Shown: positions 12,481-24,334, numbered from the stretch's first letter. The stretch: DNA of 64,000 bases from Arcuatula senhousia (GCA_963971305.1 OZ020311.1:7812001-7876000); one strand, 5' to 3'. Program-made: numbers and translations. The notes: generated by a model not told the origin, from the letters alone.

Positions 12481-15400
12481 TTCAAAACGTATATTTTATG
12501 TACACAAAGTCTGCAATCCTAAATAAAGACGTTATTTTTCTACTTTCTTTTATATTGGAGCGAAACATAATTAATTTCATACTTTCAAATCTTATAAAAA
12601 TCTTATATATTGACGAAATATGTTTTTTGTCTTGTTTAGCCCCTTCCCAAAATATTATTCAAATAGTCTTTAAAAAATATCAGTGTTTGATACATGGACT
12701 CATGTAATATAGGGAAATTCATATCATATAGTTTGTTCTTAAAGAGGATATTACTATGTCTATTTCAAAATCATAAGTTTAATAACAAGAACAACTTATG
12801 ACATTTAATCAATGTTTCACATAAATGTCCACCTGACACTGGATGACTCAACTGACAGTTGCTCCATTTAGGGTACTATTACAACAAACCAATAATCTAG
12901 AAAATATTTAACTAGATAAATCATCTTCATTATCCCACTAGACAAATGCGATATGGTCATTCCTGGAGTGACCACCGTTACGTGTTCAGGATACATTTGT
13001 CCACGATAGCGTCTGCCAATGAGCATGCACAGTCCTCGATATTCAATTAAAGGAATGATTTACCATCGGGAGATACCACATGGAAGACGAAACCGACAAT
13101 TTAGATGTTTAAATGAATTGTTAGTTGAAATAAAAATTTTCGAGATGAGTATAGATATGTTTACGAATAGTATGCCATTGAATCATATACCAGTAAAACT
13201 TTTTTTTGTCATCTTCATTTAATTAATTTTCCCACTTCTGCACAGGTTTCACTAAAAGAAAATCGGTTCGGTTTTGATTTTGTTTAATTTCTAAACCCCT
13301 TTCAAATGAATTTAATGTCTTTTTAATATATTATTCAAGATTGAAATAATAATTTTCCAGAAGTCAGTAAAAGCTTAGATATACTGATTTGTAACAACGC
13401 GATTAGCATAGCAAAGTCAAACTCTTTAAAATGTCCTTTCAATAAACTGAGAAAGGAAAATCGCATTTTCATGTTTTCAGTTTCGTGGGGAAATTTGATA
13501 TTGGTAACGGCTTATACGATGGATGTTTCCATTAACAGTAGTTTTTGGGTGAACCAATGGTTGCCGGTGTTTAGGGGACACAAAGTACAAATTGATAACA
13601 ACTATAACCATAAAATACAAAAACGCTTTGCAAACAAAAAATGAAAAAAAACACATAAAACATCAGTCAGCACAAAACACCAACTAAAGATAAAAAACTA
13701 AGCCTTTCGAAGATTATACACAGTTAGAAAAATTAAAACATCAATTAACAACTTAACAACACATACAAAATAATTCATATTCAACATAACAAAAAAAGCG
13801 ATTCTAACATATTTGACTTTGTTAATTTAAACATATGTATATGAATAATTGCCATTGTTCTTCTAAATAGAAATATTAAACACAACAATACAAAATAAAA
13901 GTAGACAACATCTATACACTTAATCACAGTCGACACAAAACGTTGCACACACGAGCCAAGAATTCTCAGAAAAGTCAACACAATGTCATCTTCGGACATA
14001 GAACAACGCGAACGAAAGTAAGAAAATAAGTGTAAGACAACACAAAACCAATGTCAACACGTACCAACATGCAAAAATGAGTTTATATAAATTAAACAGC
14101 TATACATCGTGGGAATAAATTGCCACAGATTTCCTGCTATTCATTTTTATAGGGCTTCATTCATACAATAATGTCGGTTATATCTTATTACGATGTTGTT
14201 TTGCTAGCTTATGTCTCAATAATTTATGGTCTTGTCTTTAGACTATCTTACTTTTATACAAATATGTTTTAGAACCTCACGGTTCACATCCTGAAGCTTT
14301 TCAGTTTTGTTCCTTGAAAAAAATGTCTATATGAAAAGATCCATTAATTTATTGTGGGCGGTGTAGAGGTAAACAAATTAAGCGATGAAGTACTGTCATG
14401 ATAATATTATATCTACTATATCAAATCGTATGTCACCTTTTAAATTATCACTTTCCACGTTTATTTCACCTTTTAAACGAGACAATAATTTATCTTAATG
14501 TGAAGAAGGGGATAATACGAAATCGATACGGGCTCTGCCCGTTATCGTTTCATTGAATACTTTTACATCTATAATTACTTTGGATACGGTTTCAAGTATT
14601 TCAACAATGAAAATTTTTCATAAATGGTGTCCACAATGTAAAACTACGATGACAGTTAAGAGAGATAAAATCAAAGCAAAACATATCAATAATACTTAAT
14701 TAACTGTATCCCAAAAACATCTGACATTTTGGTCTAATGAATCAAGATAAAGTACCAATTCCAATAACATATTAATACTAAATTATTTTACGATACTAAA
14801 TACGCTTTATTAAATTCAATGTATTTATGACTTATTTTCCTATTTTAAAATTAATATTCAATCCATTTCAATTTTGATAGTGATAATTATGATAACAATT
14901 TCTAAAGCTTTGCGAGTGTCATTTTTTAAGCCTAAAGTTAATGTTCATTTTAGTAAAACATTGATTCTTTATTTACATATAATCAAGATCATCCGAATAT
15001 TAAAATAATAAAAAAGAGGAAACAATTGTTTTTTTATGTCGAGATTTTTAAAATGAATCAATGCTCTCGTTTTTGCTCGTGTCGCTTCAACACCCAAATA
15101 AAATTGTCTTCTCATTGGCGCTTGGAGAGAAAATATTGACGTTTTTTATTTCATTTTTCCTATAATTATTCTGACAAACAATACAGATTTCTGTAAAAGG
15201 AAATTTTCACTATTCTTAAAAGTAATTTGCAAAACAATTCAAGTCAAGAAAAATATAAATAGTGACGTCAAAATAATGAAAAGTAGATCTGTCGATGCTC
15301 GTTATTTTTGTAATAAGTCGCACTGTACAAAAAGAGTCAAATCTATTATCAAGAGTATTTCCTATAGGCATGGTATATTTCAATACCAATCGTCCCGTTT

Positions 15401-15600
15401 TCCAACTGAATTCGCCATAGGATATAATTGTTAATATGGTTCCCATGCAGTTAATCAGACTTCAACAATCGGTACGATTTTGTTCGATTAAAATGTTAAC
15501 TAGATACTGTAGCAATGTAATAATCAACAAACTATGATATAAGAATCTGTCGCTCAAACGTAAATGTAGAACATAATATAAAAGCTAGCAGCTAACACAT
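12481..15600. other. Gene-free AT-rich stretch
   Basis: I see no supported exon. The segment 13560-14080 is A-rich with many ACAAAAC and AACAACAC words and may be an old repeat. A short hairpin with arms ATACGGGC and GCCCGTTAT lies at about 14526-14545. Confidence 0.45.
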
Positions 15601-15639
15601 TCATTTTGCCTTAACCTCTCAATTGGAACTACAAATATC

Positions 15640-16012
15640 ATAATACCAAGTTGACATTTCTCACTTCCAAGTTGACATTTATCAGTTTCAAGTAGACATT
15701 TCTTAGTTCCAAGTTGATATTTCTCACTTCCAAGTTGGAATTTCTTAGTTCCAAGCTGACATTTCTCACTTCCAAGTGGAACTGAGAAATGAAATTTGGA
15801 ACTGAGAAATTTCAAGTTGGAGCTTAGAAATGTCAACTTGAAAGTGAAAATTTTTTCGCAGTTCCAAGCTGGCATTTCTCAGTTCCAACTTGGAAGTGAG
15901 AAATGTCATCTCTGAAGTAAGACATGCCAACTTGGAACTGAGAAATGTCATCTCTGAAGTAAGACATGCCAACTTGGAACTGAGAAATGTCAACTTGGAA
16001 CTATGATATCTG
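15640..16012. repeat. Imperfect inverted array of a 20-25 bp motif
   Basis: Left half (about 15640-15780): repeated TTCCAAGTTGACATTTCTCA words. Right half (about 15780-16010): repeated reverse complements, such as GTCAACTTGGAACTGAGAAA. The switch in orientation lies near 15780, so a single strand could fold into a long imperfect stem. Frames through it repeat the same words on both strands and are not genes. Confidence 0.85.
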
Positions 16013-16135
16013 CTAGAACTGCTTACTCTACCGGAGAGCCTGAGTTCACTCTCGTTACGACTAGATTTCACGTTGTTAATTGATATTCAGTAGATTTTGT
16101 GTTTCCGTGTTTCAAATGTTCAGTTCTGTTGACTT
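16013..16135 (+). repeat. Family C repeat fragment, left of the family A element
   Basis: Contains AACTGCTTACTCTACCGGAG, then CCTGAGTTCACTCTCGTTACG and TTTTGTGTTTCCGTGTTTCA. The same order, in the same orientation, occurs at 17953-18070 directly after the retroelement. It may be a flanking direct repeat of the element or an independent dispersed repeat. Confidence 0.7.
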
Positions 16136-16136
16136 C

Positions 16137-17278
16137 AATACTTACGGCAATAAAATCCGGCCTGCAGAAATATTACGAGTGTTGTTATTCTAGAAATGGT
16201 GTCAATCAAATGTGCATCCTGAAGAATTCGAAAGAACTGATGGAGATTCTTAACTCTAAATCAGTTTCATCTTGTAACAGCATCAAAACATTCGATTTCT
16301 CCACACTTTACACTTCTATTCCACATGAACAACTGAAACTGATTGGCACAGCTGATTAAACGCAGCTTTTTCAAAAGAATGGAAAACGCAGGTACAAATA
16401 TCTAGTTGTCAATTATACCAAGACTTACTTTGTCATCAATGAGTCTAAGTAAAAGAACAAATTTACAGAAGACCAAATAATCGACATGCTCAACTTTCTT
16501 ATTGACAACATATTTGTTCAGGTTGGTGGACGTGTTTGTCAGCAAACAATAGGGATTCCAATGGGCACTAATTGTGCACCTTTGCTTGATGATTTGTTTC
16601 TTCATTCATATGTCGCAGACTTCTTGCAATCTCTTCTAGACAAAAAAGATCGAAGACTAGCTCTCTCTTTCAGCCTCACGTTCCGTTATATTGATGATGT
16701 CCTTTCACTAAACAATTCTCATTTGGTGACTTTCTCCATCTCATATATCCCCAGGAGCTTGTGATAAAGGGCAAAACGGGTTCTAGGAAGTCTGCTTCAT
16801 ATTTAGATCTACATCTCGAAATTGAATCTCAAGGAAGACTTTCAACAAGGCTCTATGACAAACGTGATGACTTCAACTTTCCAATCGTCAACTTTCTCTT
16901 CTTGTGTAGCAACATTCCGTCCGCTCCAGCTTATGGAGTCTACGTATCTCAATTGATTCATTACTCCAGCGCATGCGGGACTTACATCGATTTCCTTAGC
17001 AAAGCGACACGTCTGACGCAAAAAATTGCTCACACAGGGTTATGTTGCTCATCGGTTGCTGTCTTCACTCAAGAAATTTTACGGAAGACATCATGCACTT
17101 GTAGACAAATATGGGATTTCGATCTCTCAGATGAGTGCAGATGTTGGTTTGTCATAGGGTTTTGTTATGTCTTCCTTTACTGGATTTGACACGCTGAATT
17201 GACTATTGGCAACGCGACGGGTGTGCTATATTTGTATTTCGAACACACGTGAAGGTTAGCACTGCTGGTGGAGTTTAA
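16137..17278 (+). pseudogene. Family A reverse transcriptase (Penelope-type), decayed
   Basis: This is a retroelement RT reading through several frames. In order it shows NGVNQMCILKNSKELME, KTFDFSTLYTSIPHEQL (RT motif A region), IGIPMGTNCAPLL (motif B), FRYIDDVLSLNN (catalytic YIDD) and SYLDLHLEIESQGRL, KRDDFNFPIVNF and PAYGVYVSQLIHYS. Damage includes TAA after the SIPHEQL segment (about 16357), another TAA near 16449, and frame changes near 16722 and after 17040. The last codons, FRTHVKVSTAGGV, end at TAA 17276-17278. The N-terminal part is missing and no GIY-YIG domain is seen. The LYTSIP and IPMGT boxes suggest the Penelope-like group; subfamily uncertain. Confidence 0.85.
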
Positions 17279-17946
17279 ATTCCCCGAGGTTAGCCCGCTC
17301 CGGCACCAACACTTTTGAGTTGGAGAATACATCAAAGCTTTAAATTATCCGTCTAAATTTCAAAATTGTCTAAACCCTAAGGTTCTTCCTACCCCAGACA
17401 TAGGTTGAATATCTTAGTAATAATTTGGTTCCCCAGTTTGGTATTTTTGGTTATACTGTTCTATGCTCTTCATATTCATACAGTGTTTGGCATTTTCAAT
17501 ATTTTTGGTATAGCGCCTCTGATGAGTCTTGAATAGACGAAACGCGCGTCAGGCGTAGCAAAATTTATTGTCTGGAACTTTGTTGTCATTTGTATTTCGA
17601 ACACACGTGAAGGTTAGCACTGCTGGTGGAGTTTAAATTCCCCGAGGTTAGCCCGCTCCGGCACCAACACTTTTGAGTTGGAGAATACATCAAAGCTTTA
17701 AATTATCCGTCTAAATTTCAAAATTGTCTAAACCCTAAGGTTCTTCCTACCCCAGACATAGGTTGAATATCTTAGTAATAATTTGGTTCCCCAGTTTGGT
17801 ATTTTTGGTTATACTGTTCTATGCTCTTCATATTCATACAGTGTTTGGCATTTTCAATATTTTTGGTAGAGCGCCTCTGATGAGTCTTGAATAGACGAAA
17901 CGCGCGTCAGGCGTAGCAAAATTTATTGTCTGGAACTTTGTTGTCA
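17231..17946 (+). repeat. 358-bp perfect-period tandem duplication, family A 3' end
   Basis: Copy 1 is 17231-17588 and copy 2 is 17589-17946, followed by a short partial start of a third. Over most of the length they look identical; one clear difference is GGTATAGCGCC in copy 1 against GGTAGAGCGCC in copy 2. The unit starts inside the last 15 codons of the family A RT frame and holds the 3' untranslated part, ending CTGATGAGTCTTGAATAGACG, AACGCGCGTCAGGCG and TGTCTGGAACTTTGTTGTCA. Near identity implies recent duplication. Confidence 0.95.
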
Positions 17947-17952
17947 TTTGTA

Positions 17953-18170
17953 TAGCAAGCATTAACTGCTTGCTCTTTCGGAGTACCTGAGTTCACTCTT
18001 GTTTCGACTGGAGTTCGCGTTGTTGGTTGACATTCAGTATTTTGTGTTTCCATGTTTTACATGTTGTCTGTTTTTGTCGTTGATGTTTACTGGTTTTGTC
18101 TCTTCACTTTCGGACATTTGACATTCGGATACCTCAATGGTACATTTGCTTTTTTTGTACTGGAATAAAG
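17953..18170 (+). repeat. Family C repeat fragment, right of the family A element
   Basis: Contains AACTGCTTGCTCTTTCGGAG, CCTGAGTTCACTCTTGTTTCG and TTTTGTGTTTCCATGTTTTA, parallel to 16013-16135. It continues into TTTCGGACATTTGACATTCGG and a (G)GTACATTTGCTTTTTTTGTA end, which resembles the ends of the copies at 30830-31090 and 55025-55140. Confidence 0.7.
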
Positions 18171-20279
18171 GTTCCCTGGTTATAAAGATAGTACAAGTCT
18201 AACTTAACGATCTATTTTTGGAATAAGACCTTACCAATCACAATACAAAGCTTTATTGTTATACTCTTAAGATCAGGACATCGAAAAGTGGGCTTCGGTA
18301 CTAAGACTTATTTGTAGTCATAATAATTCATTTTCATAGTATCTATGTACTAATAGCATAAATAGTTGTCATAGAGACTTCGTTTGAGATATCTTAATAT
18401 CAAAATTTGAAATTCAGCTTTCCTTTCTTTATTTCTGATTTTAGAGCACCTGTCTTTGATGATTTTTTTACAGCTTGCACCATACCTAATTTGATGAAAT
18501 TTTAAATTGGCGAAGTGCGTGTCAGGTGCTATTCAAAGTTGTCCTCTTGAAATTTTGTTTTTAATGCATGTATTTCTTCTTTTTTAGCAGTGTTTTGCTG
18601 CATGTCGATCTGTAAAGGTGATTGTCATGAAATTGTGTTTGTATGTCAAAACGATAAGAAACAGACATTGATTTGTCGGATTTGCCATGTAGATCTTAAC
18701 ACACGTCAAAAGGTAATCAAAAGAAGATAATATCCTAGTGTCCTCAAATTAAAATGGACAAATTTAAGTATTTGTCAACAACAAGTATCGAAAAGTAAGA
18801 TATGAGTAAAAGAAAGATTTCCAATATGATCAAATGTGAAGTCAGTGGACAATATTGTCTCATAATGTGATAAGTATTTCGTATTTGGTAAGTTCTTTTG
18901 GTGATTTTATCGTTTTGCAGATGTTTTAAAAAATCTGTTCTATATTCATTTTTTAGGGATTATAATGTATCAGACACTGTTTCATAACGATCTTTAATAT
19001 GAAAATAAACATAAATTAGTCAGCAACAAACAAAACTGTTTTAAACATAAATAAAATGGTGACACTCCTAACAGTATATAGCTACAAAACAGCAACCTTA
19101 TCAACAGTCATGATGTGTGTTTCTTTATGTTAATGTTTTTGTTTTTCGAAAAAAAAAAAGATAATGCAATTGCCTTTACGAACATGGGTTCACATTCTTC
19201 TCTTAAAAACGGTTGAACCATATACTCTTATAGCATTTTTGATATAAATACACCTACAGTTGACGTAAATTTCACATACTAAATGCCCTAAGTAAATTTT
19301 ATTTATTTTTTTCGTCAGATTTACATAGATTTGTAACATAAATAAAATCATTTATTTTATACAAGTGCGAGACCAAAAATGCTCAAATGCGCATGATGCA
19401 TTTTACTATTCCAAATCCAACAGAAACACTCAATCAAACAGTTTAGTTTAAATAGGCAAACTTTTAATTGGCGGTCATTTCGATAATTCTTCACATAAAA
19501 TGGAAAGATGCAAAACGTTGCAATGTGATATTCAAATGTCAAAGAAGTTCAACGATAGGAAGAGTCAAAACGATTTGCCACAAAAGTCAAAAGCGCAAAA
19601 TTACAAGATAACAAAACAAAAAGAAATCAGCAACACTATATTATATAAACTAAAATAGCCTAATAGATATAAATAAACTTACGTTCACGTGATTTTCACA
19701 TACTAAATGCCCTTAATTTATCATGTTTAAGAGTTAAAAGAAGATTTAAATTACGTCAGATCTACGTAGGTTTTGTCACAAACCAAATCACAGTTTTAGG
19801 TGCAATGTTTGAATGCATAACACAAATTATTCCATAGATAAAACTAACAGGAATGCTTAATCCGAACTACAATTGTGAAAAAGCAACTTACCTTTATTCG
19901 AATTTGAGATAGTATTTCGAAGTATGTGTAGTAAACCCAGGTTTATCCGCCTTTATTGTTGGACATATTGTAAAAGACCATTGACATTATCAAAACTGTT
20001 GCTTATATAAATTGGTAATCATTTTGTCTTTTTGGTTGCATTGTATAGCAACTGATCAACAACTTTCGTGTTATAAAAAATAACAAAGAGAAAGCAAACG
20101 ACCGAATTAGAACGTTGGACCTACAGAAACATATACTTATATAATCATGTAAAACAAAATGAGAAATTTAATCATTATGTCATTAAATATAAATGTCAGA
20201 AGTTTTAGCTGTACATTTTGGAAGCCACCTAAACCTGGATGAACATTTCTTTTGCTAGAGCAAGAAGCAAAGAGGTCAT
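18171..20279. other. Gene-free stretch with an old internal duplication
   Basis: No exon supported. A relic of the family A end (GGCGAAGTGCGTGTCAGGTG) lies near 18510. Segments at about 19250-19450 and 19680-19870 share TTTCACATACTAAATGCCCT and later phrases such as CGTCAGAT.TACATAG, so they look like a diverged direct duplication about 430 bp apart. Confidence 0.5.
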
Positions 20280-20640
20280 AACAAAATCAATTTTGTCTTA
20301 CAAAACTATGTTAATCTAATGAGAACTTCAATTTTGTATTGAGAAAATTTGTTTCTGTAGACAAAATTCATTTTTGTGAACAAAACTCATTTTTGTCATG
20401 ACAAAATTGAATTTTGTCAAATAGGCATGCAAATATAAACTTATTTGCATACAAAATTGACTTTTGTTACCCAATATGTAAATTAAATAACAAAAGTCAA
20501 TTTTGTAACACAAAAGCTCGTCATCACTGATATCAGAATTTCGTCTACAGAAACAAATTTTGTCAATACAAAATTGTAGTTCTAATTAGATAACATAGTT
20601 TTGTCAGACCAAATTGATTTTGTTATGACAAAATTATATT
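20280..20640. repeat. Cluster of ACAAAATT/AATTTTGT palindromes
   Basis: In about 360 bp the word ACAAAA(TT) or its complement (AA)TTTTGT occurs roughly twenty times, often back to back, for example TGACAAAATTGAATTTTGTCA near 20398. Intervening words such as AAATAGGCATGCAAAT are also locally symmetric. It borders the inverted family C repeat at 20640. No coding capacity. Confidence 0.85.
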
Positions 20641-20930
20641 TTGTGTACAAAATCACAACAGTCCCATTCGGCGCCCCGTACCAATGGGGCATTCGAGTGT
20701 CAAAAGTGGCAACCACAAAAGCAGTAAGCACGAAGAAATGCAAAACAATTAAAAACACAAAAGCAGTCAACATGAACGCATACAGCACGAAGAAACGCAA
20801 AACTTCATACAAGCACAAATTCAATCGAACAGAAATTAACGCAAACTTAAGTCGTAACGAGAGTGAACTCAGGTGCACTGGAAGAGTAAGCAGTTCTTGC
20901 TTGCCCTAGCACCACGTGCTGCCAATTGCC
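20640..20930 (-). repeat. Family C repeat, inverted copy
   Basis: On the minus strand it reads AGAACTGCTTACTCTTCCAG, CCTGAGTTCACTCTCGTTACG and, at the far end, CCCCATTGGTACGGGGCG. The first two blocks match 16013-16135 and 17953-18070. In the plus direction it contains many GCACGAAGAAA.GCAAAAC words. The open frames of about 100 codons on both strands are by-products. Confidence 0.7.
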
Positions 20931-21155
20931 AATTTAGTATGTCCAATCCGGTAAAGGCTAGAAGACATTTTAAACATTGTTGTTATAGCGGTTCAAGAAC
21001 TTTAGGACTTCCTCTGATAAAAGAGATGGTTTTATGTAGACGAAAAATGGGTGTCTTTTTTAAAATTGCGATATTTTTGGGATTTTATATTGTTATATCT
21101 AAAGAAATGATTGGCTTCCTTACTTAAGAAGTTATTGCATTTATTTGTAGAAATT

Positions 21156-24008
21156 ATGACAAACATACTGTTGATTTTTCTTGGACTAGGATTAGCTGTT
21201 TCTACATGGACCTACCCACTTAATGACAAAGGCTGTTCTGGCTGCACACTGGAGAAAACTGGTAATAATAGCTAGATATATAATGAAAGTAAAACCATAT
21301 TTAGATAATTTTCAAACCTATGATAAAAAAGATTTTTGAATAAATTTGTTTATGAAATAAAATGTATTTGGTATCCTGATTTCAACACAAACCTGCATAA
21401 AAGAACAACTGTTTAGTCTTCTGTAAACTAGGTTAAACATTTTACACTACTTTTAAGGTAATGAAAAAAATACCAAATTGTATTAGCACTAAAACATGTA
21501 CAACTCGGCTGTTAGACACAATATATAGGTGACCATTGAGATTTTCGGCACAGCAGAAAGGTGAAAAACTATTTAAAACAACCGAGAATCGTTTTCCCCG
21601 TTTAATCGTTATGTGGTATCGCCTTGGGTTTTCTTTTGCTCATGTACATTTGTGATTTATTATCCAATAAGATGTGGAATAAATGTACGCATAACCTACA
21701 ATTTCAACGACAATGTAAAACATCCACAACGGAAAACTGCCAGCAAACTTCAATTTGACCAGCGGTGGCTGTTTTGCAATTGTCCTGGGTTGAAAATAAA
21801 CTACATATGATTCAAGTCCAATCATTTAGTGTTAATGGAAGACCCCCATCTTGACAAAGAACAAAATAATATAATTTCGACGAATACAAACATCAGGTTT
21901 GATAAAGATTACTAGCTTAGGACAGGTACATTTAACATGTGGCGGGGTTAAACTAGTCATTTTTTTTCCAACCTTCCCCCATCGATAATCAATAACAAAA
22001 CACAAACTAACACACAGTAAAACTCAAATTGGTAAAATTTCAATTCAACAAGAGAGAACCTGAGACAAGGAGACAAGAAACAACGGGACGTAGAAGTACT
22101 CTCTTTAGAACACCTAACTAGCTAATAAGCATCTATCTGATGTAACTGATGTAAAAAAATGTAGTATATCATTTTTTATTCCACATTATATAAAAATGCA
22201 TTGTTTTATTTTGTCAACAAATAAAGTATTTTCCGCATATTCAATATATCTGGAATTAATTGTAGCTGTCGATGGATTTTATTTCCTGCAAATGTATTGC
22301 CGTGGTATTTTTCCTGCCATTTCTAGTACCGTGGTATTTTATTGATTTACCACGGTAATTGCGGAAAATCCCTACTCTAAAATCTACAAGATAGAAGTAA
22401 TATTGTGACATCACACACGTTGCTCTACTTCATACATCATGATGACCTTTAGAAACATTTAGTATTATGGTTTTAGAAAGGATATTCGTTGGGATTAAAG
22501 TACTATTCTATACTTGTATGTGGCATTTGCCAAAATACTGCTTTCGAAGCTGGTACACACCCGCCTCTCAAGTAGTATTTTTTGGACAAATACCACTCAC
22601 AAGTATCGTATAGTTCTTTAAAATCGTACAACACGTCAAACAATTAATGATTTGTTTATGCATCATCACACATAACCGACACACTAGTTCTGTTATATTG
22701 TTATAACCTTTGGTGGTAATAGTAATATATTTATATATTATGTAAAAACCTTATCGTTATATAAAAATCGTTTTCTTTTCTTTTAGAAAGAAGTGACACA
22801 GAACGAGCTCATGTGCACAACACACATGAACATCCCACTAAAGCCCCGCACCACAATCACACACACCACCCAAACCATCACCATTTAACGATTGAACCCT
22901 CCTTTCTAGCCGAGAAATCTACTGTGGACCAAAGTCAAGCGACCGCGTTGATACATCCGACACAAAGTAGTGCGAGCACATCAAGATGCGGGACTGGTTG
23001 TACCTTAGAAACTTTTAAAAATGACTTCCAGTTTTGCAATTGTAGGTAGATATACAATGTTACTTCTTTTAGTTTTATTGCAAGAATTGATATCTAACAA
23101 AACATATTGAAAACAACAAATCAAAGGTGAATAAAGAGAAATATCCACGTGCGAATATTTTGGGAAAATCCTTTATCTACGTTAAAATAGGAAATGAAAA
23201 ACTACATAGATCTACTCCAATTATATTAAAATGAAAAGTGCACATCAGATAGACAGAGACAAAAACAAAATTCCTATTCGTGTTCACTTTTTGAAAACAT
23301 GTAGCATTTGAAAAATTCTATGGAAATATCCATCCGAATCATGGATATGTCCTTGCTCTTTTATACATCCATTATTAAGAGTATTGAAGAAGTAATTTAC
23401 AACAGTTTTGTTTGTAATGCTAGAAGTATAAAGACTTTTTTTCCATAATTCAAGGTACCAAGACAACAATACCTCCTTCAGCAAGAGAACGATTTCTGAT
23501 TCCTAATGTCACTCAACAAGCAGGGAATTTATCCCAAGTTACAGATTATTCAAGTAAAGAGCCAACTACTCATATGATAGCTTCGTCCCAGGGTTTGACG
23601 ACTATTGAAACTTCAAAGGAACAAGTTACAAGAATAGACGAAACTTCGACAATGGAGATAAGTTCCGCTACAATGCCCTATAACACTGATAAATTACCAC
23701 AGCAAGGAACCACCTCACCATCTGAGAGAATACAATCGTCCCAAGGTCCTTCTCCATCTACAGTTCCTGTGGCCCAAGTTTCAATTTCCACACCGTCTAA
23801 CAAACTAACATCTATGCCTCAAGTTCATTCCACCCTGATCCCGAGTTCAAAAATTCTTTCTGTATTAACTACACTAGCTTTAACCGTCAAAACGACACAC
23901 GTGACCACCACGCCTACAACCACGACTGAAGATATATGCGACATACTGTGTGCTGCTCAGGTTGGTGGAGATGCGTGCCAATGCAGTAAGCCAGGTTTAC
24001 CAGGATAG
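21156..24008 (+). CDS. Predicted secreted His-rich, mucin-like protein with Cys motif repeats
   Basis: Three exons: 21156-21261, 22787-23041, 23455-24008. Splices are G|GTAATA...TTTTAG|AA and T|GTAGGT...TTCAAG|GT. Phases agree (1 and 1), giving 304 codons ending in TAG. Residues 1-17 form a signal peptide (MTNILLIFLGLGLAVST). Residues 44-68 hold 12 His in 25 positions, a possible metal-binding stretch. Residues 122-281 are Ser/Thr/Pro-rich, fit for O-glycosylation. Cysteines recur as CGTGCTLETFKNDFQFCNC (103-121) and CDILCAAQVGGDACQC (282-297), with a partial CSGCTLEKT in exon 1 (27-35). The second junction rebuilds Cys121; the alternative donor four bases on leads to an early stop. I do not know the family. 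An AG directly before the ATG region (21149-21150) allows an upstream untranslated exon. Extracellular or matrix role is inference. Confidence 0.75.
21655..22150 (-). mobile_element. Penelope-like element 3' end, truncated copy in intron 1
   Basis: On the minus strand the segment reads ACGTCCCGTTGTTTCTTGTC, GTCTCAGGTTCTCTCTTGTTG, AGTTTAACCCCGCCACATG and, at its end, CATTTATTCCACATCTTATTG. The same order occurs downstream of the GIY-YIG domain at 26880-27425 and at 55450-55960. It therefore is a 5'-truncated copy of the same element, lying antisense inside the first intron of the secreted-protein gene. Confidence 0.75.
22327..22357. repeat. Perfect 10-bp hairpin
   Basis: TACCGTGGTA, 11-base spacer, TACCACGGTA. 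A third GCCGTGGTATTTTTCCTGCC word lies just upstream at about 22300. It sits in intron 1 of the secreted-protein gene and could be part of an old palindromic element. Confidence 0.7.
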
Positions 24009-24334
24009 AATCTTATACCGTTGTTATCTATGGTTATTAAAATTGTTAATTTGATCTATGATATCAATTCAGTTTTGTCGCTTTAAAACATGCGGATCAA
24101 GAAATGTTTGAAAGGGCTCCAACCAGAATTAAACATGAATGGGTCATTTTTTAAAAGAAAACATTGGAACCTCATTTTCTGGATCCCCTATTTATAATTT
24201 GATTTATACTAGTATTCGTTGATTCAGTTTTGTCTTTCCTTATATCTGCTTCTTCAAACTATTATAAAAAGGTTTCTGTGTTTTTCCTTTTGAGAATTGG
24301 ACCAAAAAAAAGTTTGTAAACTAAATTACAGAAA

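Noticed and set aside
15585..16071. Frames with repeated KCQLGSEK or KLTFLSSK words on the minus strand
   Set aside because: Translation of the 20-25 bp inverted repeats; not a protein repeat.
20582..20909. Two overlapping frames of about 100 codons on opposite strands
   Set aside because: They lie in the inverted family C repeat and match no domain.
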